Source: Bacteroidia bacterium
GTDB taxonomy: Bacteria > Bacteroidota > Bacteroidia > AKYH767-A > OLB10
Reading direction: 5' to 3'
DNA length: 8,064 nucleotides
Assembly: GCA_025450095.1 (NCBI GenBank)
Contig: JANWID010000372.1
Coordinates: 1 to 8,064 of the forward strand
The translations under genes were made by a program, and so were the position numbers. Below the pieces are notes generated by a model that was not told where the DNA came from, ran no database searches, and saw only the letters and a list, made by a program, of their open reading frames with translations. This document shows, one piece after another, positions 1 through 6,219 of this stretch (position 1 is the stretch's first letter; every line of letters starts with the position of its first letter).

Positions 1-11
1 AAAAATCAAAC

Positions 12-395
12 ATGCGCAGCTTTCTGAAAATTATCCTTGCTATTTGTTTCCTGGTACCTGTTACACTTCCTGCACAGGAAACCGAAAAGCCGAAGATGAA
101 AACGTATACTTTTGTTATGCTTAAAAAGGGGATCAAGCTCGACCAGGATTCCGCAACCCTTGCAACGATTCAAAAGCAACACCTGGAACATCTTACACAA
201 ATGGCTGAAAACGGTTACCTGAATGTTGCCGGACCTTTCCTGGATAATGGTTATTGGAGAGGACTTCTTATTTTTAATACCGATGATGTCGAAAAAGTTA
301 AAAGCCTGGTGGAGGAAGATCCTGCCGTAAAATCCGGTCGACTAACTTATGAGGTACATCCCTGGATGACACAACAGGGTGTGACATTTAAATAA
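12..395 (+). CDS. Secreted YciI-like (YCII-related domain) protein
   Basis: A 127-residue protein with an N-terminal signal peptide: a short basic start (MRSF), a hydrophobic core at about residues 5-20, and a probable cleavage site near LPA-Q at 20-22. The mature part resembles the YCII-related fold, a small ferredoxin-like alpha/beta domain. The segment QKQHLEHLTQMAENGYL (54-70), followed by AGPF (73-76) and EEDPAVKSG (101-109), follows the family pattern of a histidine in a helix, a GP turn, and a DP motif near the C-terminus. By hand alignment His57 matches the conserved YciI histidine, and the usual acidic partner position seems to hold Glu66. Typical YciI proteins are cytoplasmic and their substrates are mostly unknown, so an exported version is of interest. 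It lies 45 bases before the C1 peptidase gene on the same strand, probably in one operon. Family assignment is fairly sure; the biochemical role is unknown. Confidence 0.8.
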   Translation: MRSFLKIILAICFLVPVTLPAQETEKPKMKTYTFVMLKKGIKLDQDSATLATIQKQHLEHLTQMAENGYLNVAGPFLDNGYWRGLLIFNTDDVEKVKSLVEEDPAVKSGRLTYEVHPWMTQQGVTFK

Positions 396-440
396 TGCGC
401 TTTTAACAGGCGTTTCAAATAATATAAATCCGGTTCCGAT

Positions 441-1676
441 ATGAAAATTCAAAATGTAGTATGCAGCATCATGCTGTTAATTTGCCCGGTGGTGGCAACA
501 GCGCAGGAAAAGCGCGACAAGGGTGAATTTATTAATGCTGAAAATAAATTTTACCAGGAGATTGAAAAAAGTGTTGAGCTGTTTAATACAGGAGGTACTC
601 CACCCAAGCCACCGGTTTATAAGATGGATTTTTCAACCCGGGATCTTCCGAAATCAGCTGATGATTTCCATAAAGTATGGTCCGGTGATCCGGTTTCGCA
701 AGGATCTACCAATACCTGCTGGAGTTTTTCAACAAGCTCATTTTTTGAATCGGAAGTGAAGCGCATAACCGGACAGGAAGTTCGTCTGTCCGAACTTTAC
801 ATCGTTTACTACGAGTATATTGAAAAAGCCCGCGAGTATGTTCGCACACGAGGAAAATCTTTTTACGGAGAAGGATCCGAATCGAATGCCGTTACAAGGA
901 TGATGAAAATGCACGGGGTCGTTCCTTACAAAGATTATACGGGCTATCGTTTTGGTCAGAAATTCCTGGATCATTCTTTAATGTTCGGGGAGATGGAGAA
1001 ATACCTGAAGAATGTAAAGGAAACTAATGCCTGGAATGAAGAAGAGGTAATTGCAACCATTCGTTCCATCATGGATTTTTACATTGGTAAAGTTCCGGAT
1101 TCCGTAACTGTGAACGGAAAGAAAATGACACCCGTTGAATATATGACTACGGTGCTGAAACTGAATCCCGATGATTACGTCGATTTTATGTCGTTGAAAC
1201 AAAAGCCATACTGGAGCAAAGCAGAATATGATGTTCCGGATAACTGGTGGAATTCGTCAGATTATTATAATGTGCCGCTCGATGATTTTATGTCAATCAT
1301 TAAGTCATCCATAAAAAAAGGATTTAGCATTGCAATCGGAGGCGATGTTTCCGAATCCGGAATTCTGGGCACTAAAGGTGTTGCAGTTGTTCCTACTTAC
1401 GATATACCATCGGCTTATATTAATGAAGATGCCCGGCAGATGCGATTCTCAAATGGATCCACTACCGATGATCACGGTATTCACATGGTGGGTTATCTTG
1501 AAAGACCCGATGGCATGTGGTTTTTAATAAAGGATTCCGGGAGCGGTGCTCATAATAACCCGGGTGGGAAAGGGTATTATTTTTACCATGAAGATTATGT
1601 AAAATTGAAGATGATGTCGTTCACCATTCATAAGGATGCAGTACGGGATGTTCTTTCGAAATTTGCAATGAAATAA
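441..1676 (+). CDS. Secreted papain-fold peptidase, C1B/bleomycin hydrolase-like
   Basis: A 411-residue protein with a signal peptide (hydrophobic core about 5-20, cleavage near ATAQ at 19-22). The catalytic core of a C1 cysteine peptidase is visible: Gln87 in VSQGSTNTCWSFS (85-97) as oxyanion-hole glutamine, Cys93 as nucleophile, and His345 in DDHGIHMVGY (343-352), which lines up with papain's DHAV-type histidine block. The third block, where papain has the KNSWG motif, reads IKDSGSG (363-369), so Asp365 replaces the usual catalytic Asn and Gly replaces Trp. A large insert between Cys and His (about residues 110-340) is more like the C1B bleomycin hydrolase/aminopeptidase C branch than short papains. 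Bleomycin hydrolases are normally cytosolic, whereas this protein is predicted to be periplasmic or outer-membrane exposed. I recall similar KDSG variants in other Bacteroidota C1 peptidases, so it may be an active subfamily. Substrate unknown. It sits 24 bases upstream of the next gene, in the same probable operon. Confidence 0.88.
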   Translation: MKIQNVVCSIMLLICPVVATAQEKRDKGEFINAENKFYQEIEKSVELFNTGGTPPKPPVYKMDFSTRDLPKSADDFHKVWSGDPVSQGSTNTCWSFSTSSFFESEVKRITGQEVRLSELYIVYYEYIEKAREYVRTRGKSFYGEGSESNAVTRMMKMHGVVPYKDYTGYRFGQKFLDHSLMFGEMEKYLKNVKETNAWNEEEVIATIRSIMDFYIGKVPDSVTVNGKKMTPVEYMTTVLKLNPDDYVDFMSLKQKPYWSKAEYDVPDNWWNSSDYYNVPLDDFMSIIKSSIKKGFSIAIGGDVSESGILGTKGVAVVPTYDIPSAYINEDARQMRFSNGSTTDDHGIHMVGYLERPDGMWFLIKDSGSGAHNNPGGKGYYFYHEDYVKLKMMSFTIHKDAVRDVLSKFAMK

Positions 1677-1700
1677 TTAACCGTTTTAAATTATCGGGTC

Positions 1701-2102
1701 ATGAAAAAAATCACTTTTGTTATTGCGCTTAGCCTGCTGATAACCGGCACATATGCCCAGGCCGTTAAGGTGCCGGCTTCCTGCAAAGCATATCTTGAAA
1801 ATAAAATGATGGTGGATCTCACAATTGAAGAAGCCATGAGATGGACGGAGCTGACACCACCACAAGTGCAGTGTGATGATGGCAAAGTGTACAACCTGGA
1901 ATCCATGCAGATCAGCTATCTTACACTGAAACCTTTTCTTTCACGCGATTTCGGTATAGGAGAGGGAGGCTTTCCCATCATGGCACGGGAAGCAATTAAG
2001 AATGGAAAACCGGGAGATACTATCGTGATGAAGCAAGTTACATACACCGACACAACCGGAACAAAGCAAACGCTGCCGGTTATTTCTGTGAAATTAAAAT
2101 AG
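1701..2102 (+). CDS. Small secreted protein of unknown function, GldM C-terminus-like tail
   Basis: A 133-residue protein starting at an ATG that follows the peptidase gene by 24 bases. Residues 1-19 form a clear signal peptide (MKK, hydrophobic core, cleavage near TYAQ at 17-20). The mature part has two cysteines (28 and 58) that could form a disulfide in the periplasm. No named family is firmly recognised. The C-terminal third, roughly IKNGKPGDTIVM (99-110) followed by YTDTTG (115-120) and LPVISVKL (125-132), resembles in layout the last Ig-like domain of the T9SS/gliding motor protein GldM, which also has a PGD turn, a strand, a 'DG/TG' turn and a final strand. That resemblance is by eye and is an inference. 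Its position after a secreted peptidase suggests a partner, inhibitor or substrate-binding role, but nothing in the sequence proves it. The stop codon TAG is one base before the TTG start of the next gene. Confidence 0.75.
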   Translation: MKKITFVIALSLLITGTYAQAVKVPASCKAYLENKMMVDLTIEEAMRWTELTPPQVQCDDGKVYNLESMQISYLTLKPFLSRDFGIGEGGFPIMAREAIKNGKPGDTIVMKQVTYTDTTGTKQTLPVISVKLK

Positions 2103-2103
2103 C

Positions 2104-2793
2104 TTGCCCACAACCGGGAAACAATTTGCCGATTTTCTGGAGGGATTGCATTGGAACCCTCCGCTCCCGGAAGGAATTTCTGTAATAAATCCATACGGCA
2201 ACCCGGAAGTAAAAAGGGTACTGAGAAAATTCTGTAATACGTATTATGGTAATTCAAAAAAGAGAATCCTGATCCTGGGAATCAATCCGGGAAGGTTTGG
2301 TGCCGGTGTTACCGGTATTCCTTTCACCGACCCGGTTGCATTGGAAAAATGGTGCGGCATTCCAAATTCATTTGACAAAAAACACGAACTCTCCAGCCGT
2401 TTTATTTATGAAATGATTCAGGCGTTTGGCGGTCCGCAAATTTTCTATGATCATTTTCTGCTGAACGCTGTTTGTCCTCTGGGATTTTTGAAAGGAATTA
2501 AGAATTATAATTATTATGATCATCCTGATTTGGTGAATGCCTCATCAGATTTCATTTACAATTCGATTCGCAATCATGCAACGTGGAATATATCACGTTC
2601 AATTGTTTTTGTTTTAGGAAAGAAAAATTCTCAATGGCTTGAAAAATTTAACAAGGAATTAAAATTATTTGATTCCATTGTTTCACTTGAACATCCCCGA
2701 TTCATTATGCAATATCGGTTACGCTTTAAGAAAGACTATCTTGATTCATTTGAACAGCAGCTCAAGTCTGCTGCTGAAAAGTTAAGACTCTAA
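2104..2793 (+). CDS. SMUG2-like uracil-DNA glycosylase (UDG superfamily), TTG start
   Basis: A 229-residue cytoplasmic DNA-repair protein of the uracil-DNA glycosylase superfamily, closest by eye to the SMUG2 group known from Bacteroidota such as Pedobacter. Such enzymes remove uracil from DNA by cleaving the N-glycosidic bond, starting base excision repair. Motif 1 is GINPGRFGAGVTGIPF (59-74), where SMUG proteins have GMNPG-F---TG-PFG. A central FLLNAVCPLGF (118-128) supplies Asn121, matching the base-recognition asparagine. Motif 2 is LEHPRFIMQYR (195-205) with His197. Length is near that of relatives. The start is set by context: an in-frame TAA at 2095-2097 leaves TTG at 2104 as the first plausible start, which restores the N-terminal FADFLEGL...LPEGI--INP region seen in relatives; the first in-frame ATG is about 100 codons later, inside the fold. 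It lies one base after the previous stop, suggesting translational coupling. Its later part is AT-rich, about 32% G+C for 2461-2760. Confidence 0.87.
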   Translation: MPTTGKQFADFLEGLHWNPPLPEGISVINPYGNPEVKRVLRKFCNTYYGNSKKRILILGINPGRFGAGVTGIPFTDPVALEKWCGIPNSFDKKHELSSRFIYEMIQAFGGPQIFYDHFLLNAVCPLGFLKGIKNYNYYDHPDLVNASSDFIYNSIRNHATWNISRSIVFVLGKKNSQWLEKFNKELKLFDSIVSLEHPRFIMQYRLRFKKDYLDSFEQQLKSAAEKLRL

Positions 2794-2838
2794 CAATTTT
2801 CAAGTGATTGCACCAAATTGATAAATTAATTAAATGGT

Positions 2839-2857
2839 AAAAGAGTATCCTCTTTTT
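2839..2857 (+). terminator. Weak hairpin terminator after the glycosylase gene
   Basis: A perfect 7-bp stem, AAAAGAG (2839-2845) pairing with CTCTTTT (2850-2856), closes a 4-base TATC loop and ends in a run of five T (2853-2857). It lies 45 bases after the glycosylase stop, where the left-hand operon should end. The stem has only two G-C pairs, so it may be inefficient. Confidence 0.45.
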
Positions 2858-2871
2858 ATGTGACCTGTTTT

Positions 2872-2887
2872 TAATGAATATTCATTA
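2872..2887. promoter_or_regulatory. Perfect 16-bp palindrome, possible operator
   Basis: TAATGAATATTCATTA reads the same on both strands with no mismatch. Its last two bases (2886-2887) are the first two of the -7 promoter box TATATTTG. A dimeric repressor bound here would cover the spacer and edge of the -7 element of the T9SS cargo gene. Binding of any protein is an inference. The sequence is AT-rich, so its chance occurrence is less negligible than its length suggests, and it could also form a hairpin. Confidence 0.4.
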
Positions 2888-2893
2888 TATTTG
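2886..2893 (+). promoter_or_regulatory. Bacteroidota-type -7 promoter box of the T9SS cargo gene
   Basis: TATATTTG matches the Bacteroidota -7 consensus TAnnTTTG exactly. It lies 39 bases before the ATG at 2933, leaving a leader of about 30 bases. I see no good TTTG -33 box at the expected spacing (around 2860-2867), so the promoter may depend on an activator or be weak. The leader just before the ATG is AT-rich (CTAAAATAAATCAC) and lacks a Shine-Dalgarno sequence, as is usual in this phylum. Confidence 0.5.
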
Positions 2894-2932
2894 TTATTGA
2901 TCATTTTTCAATTTTAACCTAAAATAAATCAC

Positions 2933-3922
2933 ATGATGAAAAAGCTACTTATTATTCTTATTGTTCTCACTACAGCGTCGGGACGTCTCTTTGCCCAGAA
3001 TGATACCCTGCTATTTGAGAATTTTGATGTAGACCCGACTGCCAGCTATCAGTTATATAACAGTGGAAATGATACCGGATGGGTTAATTTTGATGTGGAC
3101 GGTCTTCCGGATGCCAACGGCCGTCCGCAGGAATGGTTTTGGCAACCTGGAACGTGGGCCGATGTTGACACTCTTGACGCAAGCCTTTGGAGTTCTTCCT
3201 GGTTGACTAATTTATTGCCGGGCAATCGTAACTGGTTAATAACACCTCCCATCACCATTGTAGATGCAAATGCAAATCTCAGCTGGTCATCGGCCCCATA
3301 CCAGACTCCTTACTATCTTGATGGTTATATAGTGATGGTTTCCACAACCAATAACTTTGAAGCCAGCTTTACGGATACACTTTTCCAGGCTGCTCAGTAT
3401 CTCACTGGTACCGGTAACGATTGGGCAACGTACACTTTCTCTCCCGGATTCGTTCATGGTCTGGATGGAACCTATATTCAGCTAAACGCTAATGGTGATT
3501 CTACCAGGTTTCTTGGTGTACTAAGACCTTTCTCCGTAAGTCTTGCCCAATACAGCGGGCAAACCATTTACATTACTTTCCTGCACGATTCCGATGATGA
3601 TAATCTTATGGCTATCGATGACATTCTTGTAACAGGAACAACTGTAGGTTTAGCTGAATCTCCAGTGCAGGGTAAACTTACTGTGTTTCCAAACCCAGCC
3701 ACTGAGCGTATTGAACTCAGTTACCTTTTGCCGGTAACCAGCCCCGTTACAGCAGATATTTATGATGTGAAAGGAGCAAAGGTGCTTTCAGTCAATAGGG
3801 GAATTCAACTGGCAGGTGAACAAAAGCTGGCTGTTGATGTGAGTAAACTATCTGCAGGAACTTATAATGTTTCGCTGACAATTGACGGATCAAGAATCAA
3901 CTCTGCATTCGTGAAACAATAA
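2933..3922 (+). CDS. Secreted T9SS cargo protein with choice-of-anchor-J-like domain
   Basis: A 329-residue exported protein. Residues 1-22 are a signal peptide (MMKK, hydrophobic core 5-16, cleavage near LFAQ at 19-22). Residues about 25-235 resemble the choice-of-anchor J (cleaved-adhesin-like) jelly-roll domain: an opening LLFENFD (26-32), NRNWLITPPI (98-107), YIVMVSTT (132-139), then SGQTIYITFLHDS (208-220) and the closing LMAIDDILVTG (225-235). Residues about 245-329 form a type A T9SS sorting domain: KLTVFPNPATERIEL (248-262), DIYDVKGAKV (275-284) and a final LSAGTYNVSLTIDGS (306-320). The protein would cross the inner membrane by Sec and the outer membrane by T9SS, then be cell-surface anchored or released. 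No catalytic motif is visible, so an adhesin or binding role is likeliest. A second ATG follows at 2936; either start gives the same signal peptide. It appears to be its own transcription unit, with a promoter box upstream and a strong hairpin after it. Confidence 0.88.
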   Translation: MMKKLLIILIVLTTASGRLFAQNDTLLFENFDVDPTASYQLYNSGNDTGWVNFDVDGLPDANGRPQEWFWQPGTWADVDTLDASLWSSSWLTNLLPGNRNWLITPPITIVDANANLSWSSAPYQTPYYLDGYIVMVSTTNNFEASFTDTLFQAAQYLTGTGNDWATYTFSPGFVHGLDGTYIQLNANGDSTRFLGVLRPFSVSLAQYSGQTIYITFLHDSDDDNLMAIDDILVTGTTVGLAESPVQGKLTVFPNPATERIELSYLLPVTSPVTADIYDVKGAKVLSVNRGIQLAGEQKLAVDVSKLSAGTYNVSLTIDGSRINSAFVKQ

Positions 3923-3935
3923 TTGATTAGTTTTC

Positions 3936-3971
3936 AAAAAGGGAGGTTGAATAATCAATCTCCCTTTTTTT
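3936..3971. terminator. Strong bidirectional intrinsic terminator
   Basis: A 15-bp stem, 3936-3950 pairing with 3955-3969, closes an ATAA loop (3951-3954); every pair is Watson-Crick except one G-T wobble at 3946/3959. Its GGGAG/CTCCC core is flanked by AAAAA on the left and a seven-T run (3965-3971) on the right, so it can end transcription in both directions. It lies between the convergent T9SS cargo gene (stop at 3922) and the acyltransferase gene, whose TAA stop (3972-3970) overlaps the end of the T run. Confidence 0.9.
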
Positions 3972-5118
3972 ATTCTTTAATATTTGCCTTGCCGGAAAAT
4001 TCAGATCGGCGTGCCAGTATGTCCCGCATATCCATAACCGGTTTTTCAAAATATTTGTACAGCAGGGTGGAGAATACAATAACCGCCATCCAGAAAATTC
4101 CATACATCAACAATGGATAACTGCTAACCTCTTCTTCAAAATTAACTTTAATAACATCCGCCACCAGGCAAAGATTGACCAGGTACATGGAGTAGGAGAT
4201 GAGCGAGATGTGCGTCATAACTTTTCCGAAACCGGTTTTGAAATTTTTTACTCCTTCTGCAAATGGCAATAACAGTGCGGCCGAAAATCCCATACAAGTG
4301 TAATAGAAAGTCTTTGAAAAATATCCCGTAACATCCTGCGACTGCAGGTGCATGAAGAAATACATTAACACGATTCCGAAAATGAATAACGGCACGCTTA
4401 CTTTTTGCCACGCTGTGTGATAATAAAACTGGAACCATGCAAACAATACTCCGAACATAATTGCATCAAGTCGGGTGAGCACCACTTTCCGGAATTTAAC
4501 ATCGTACCAGAATGGATCTACGGCTTCTGATGAAATATTGATCCTGTATAACAAGGGGAAAATAATGAAGATCACTGTTGCGGTTAGAAAAACATATTTT
4601 GGTGCAATCTTTTTCCCGATCAAAGCATGTAGCGCCAAAAGACATAACGGTGTGAATATATAAAACCATTCTTCGATGGTCAGGCTCCAGGACTCCCAGA
4701 AAAAATCGACAAAATACGTATTGAAATTCTGGAGAAATAAAAAAAACTTCCAGTTGAATTTTTCCGGATCACCGGATGTCAGTCCTGCTTTGACAAGCAC
4801 GAGATAAATCAGCAGCACCAGGTAATAATTGGGTAAAGTCCGGAACCACCTTCGCTGCCAGAAAGAAAGAACTCCTGGCAATGTGATCTCTTGTTTTTTT
4901 TCATATTGCTTTAGCAGGATGGTTCCTATCAGGAATCCGCTCAATACAAAAAAAAGCTCCACGCCATCAACCAGTCTGATATAAGGAAACCCGGGGAGCA
5001 CATTGTCGAGCATGTAGCCCCCGTGCCCCATTACTACGAAGAGGATGGCAACCGCCCTGAAAACATCCAGGCCATAAACTCTGTTGGAATAATCGGGATT
5101 CAGACGTAGCAGGTTCAC
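3970..5118 (-). CDS. Acyltransferase 3 family membrane protein (OafA-like), GTG start
   Basis: A 382-residue polytopic inner-membrane protein of the acyltransferase-3 family, which transfers acyl groups (often acetyl) to surface glycans such as lipopolysaccharide or exopolysaccharide. Typical motifs are present: YGLDVFRAVAILFVVMGHGG (15-34) with the conserved Arg21 and the catalytic-type His32; VDGVELFFVLSGFLIG (50-65); SFWQRRWFRTLPNYY (85-99) with the Arg cluster and Pro96; WSLTIEEWFYIFTP (144-157); and near the end ISYSMYLVN (307-315) and YKYFEKPVM (354-362). About ten hydrophobic segments follow. No SGNH hydrolase domain is attached. The codon at 5118-5116 is GTG; an in-frame stop lies 18 bases upstream (the stop of the permease gene) and no internal ATG comes before the first transmembrane motif, so GTG is the likely start. 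It is the last gene of the tgt operon. The acyl donor and glycan acceptor cannot be told from the sequence. Confidence 0.88.
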   Translation of the reverse strand: MNLLRLNPDYSNRVYGLDVFRAVAILFVVMGHGGYMLDNVLPGFPYIRLVDGVELFFVLSGFLIGTILLKQYEKKQEITLPGVLSFWQRRWFRTLPNYYLVLLIYLVLVKAGLTSGDPEKFNWKFFLFLQNFNTYFVDFFWESWSLTIEEWFYIFTPLCLLALHALIGKKIAPKYVFLTATVIFIIFPLLYRINISSEAVDPFWYDVKFRKVVLTRLDAIMFGVLFAWFQFYYHTAWQKVSVPLFIFGIVLMYFFMHLQSQDVTGYFSKTFYYTCMGFSAALLLPFAEGVKNFKTGFGKVMTHISLISYSMYLVNLCLVADVIKVNFEEEVSSYPLLMYGIFWMAVIVFSTLLYKYFEKPVMDMRDILARRSEFSGKANIKE

Positions 5119-5136
5119 GGAATTGGATGACTTGAT

Positions 5137-6219
5137 TTATTTCGGAGCATTTCGAAGCAGGTAAGCCGCGATGAACATGTAAGAGATATTGGGTATCCAA
5201 ACTGCAATGATGGCCGGTACATTTCCATTTGTGGCAAATGTAGTTGATACCTGCATGAACATGATGTAAGTAAAGCTGAGCAGAATTCCAACTCCAATCT
5301 GAATACCGATACCACCACGTACTTTCCGGCTGGAGAGTGAAACACCGATCAGCGTCAGGATAAATGTGGCAAAAGGGTAGGAGGAACGCCGGTATTTTTC
5401 AACCTCATCGAATTGCAAACCTTCAGCACCACGCATTTTTTTTTCTGCGATGTGACGGTTCAGCTCAAAATTGTCCATTGCAATAATATTGTTTTCACGC
5501 CGTGTGAATTCTTCCGGTTGGAAACTAAATGTGGTATCAAAACGCAATCCTCTCCGGATGGATTCGTGCATTCCGTCAATTTCACGGATCTTGAAATTTT
5601 CAGCACGCCAGCGGTTACCTGATGTATCCCAGACCAGTCGTTCAGATTGCAACTTGTAAACTAGCCTTCCGGTTTCGAAACGTTCGTATGAAAACCGGAA
5701 TCCCATATTCTCGAGTGTATTGTAGCTTTCAAAATAAATAAATTCTCCCGGGAAGATCTGCCGGTGAATATTGCGGGACTTCAGTACATATGGATTTTTA
5801 ATATAGGTGTTCTCAAATGCCAGCCGTGTTTTGTTTGCTCTTGGGATCACGTAACCGTTCAGATAAAATGATAGCGCCGCAAGAATGGTTGCTACAACCA
5901 TATAAGGTACTAACAACCTGCGAAAGCTGACCCCACTGGAAAGTATGGCAACGATTTCAGTCTGGCTGGCCATCCTGGACGTGAAAAAAATCACCGAGAT
6001 AAAAATGAATAACGGTGAAAAGAGATTGGTGAAATAGGGAATGAAATTCATGTAATAATCAAAGACAATGGATTCCAGAGGCGCTTTTTTCTCAAGGAAA
6101 TCATCAATCTTTTCGGAAACATCAAAAACAATCGCCACCACGATAATCAGTCCCAACGCAAAAAAGAAAGTCGTAAGAAACTTCCTGATGATATACTGGT
6201 CGATCAGCTTGATTTTCAT
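5137..6219 (-). CDS. LptF/LptG family permease (YjgP/YjgQ), lipopolysaccharide export
   Basis: A 360-residue inner-membrane protein of the LptF/LptG family, the permease half of the LptB2FG ABC transporter that extracts lipopolysaccharide from the inner membrane and passes it to the Lpt bridge. The family layout is visible: a start MKIKLIDQYIIRKFL (1-15) before the first transmembrane helix (about 14-33), further helices at about 62-82 and 101-122, a periplasmic beta-jellyroll region at about 140-250, and three C-terminal helices at about 281-298, 304-325 and 334-356. ASQTEIVAILSSGVS (84-98) matches the cytoplasmic coupling helix that contacts the ATPase LptB. Length is that of E. coli LptG. 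LptF and LptG are paralogues, and I cannot decide which this is, so no symbol is given. The ATG directly follows the tgt stop (TAAATG), which suggests translational coupling. The tgt-permease pair is, to my knowledge, a common arrangement in Bacteroidota. Confidence 0.93.
   Translation of the reverse strand: MKIKLIDQYIIRKFLTTFFFALGLIIVVAIVFDVSEKIDDFLEKKAPLESIVFDYYMNFIPYFTNLFSPLFIFISVIFFTSRMASQTEIVAILSSGVSFRRLLVPYMVVATILAALSFYLNGYVIPRANKTRLAFENTYIKNPYVLKSRNIHRQIFPGEFIYFESYNTLENMGFRFSYERFETGRLVYKLQSERLVWDTSGNRWRAENFKIREIDGMHESIRRGLRFDTTFSFQPEEFTRRENNIIAMDNFELNRHIAEKKMRGAEGLQFDEVEKYRRSSYPFATFILTLIGVSLSSRKVRGGIGIQIGVGILLSFTYIMFMQVSTTFATNGNVPAIIAVWIPNISYMFIAAYLLRNAPK

Noticed and set aside
523..759. 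78-codon open frame inside the C1 peptidase gene
   Set aside because: It is an out-of-frame shadow of a gene with clear catalytic motifs.
3923..4120. 65-codon open frame after the T9SS cargo gene
   Set aside because: It runs through the terminator hairpin and then antisense to the end of the acyltransferase gene; no family features.
5137..5139. Possible nonsense mutation splitting a single permease-acyltransferase gene
   Set aside because: Both proteins are full length for their families, with normal N- and C-termini, so the shared frame is not evidence of a broken fusion gene.
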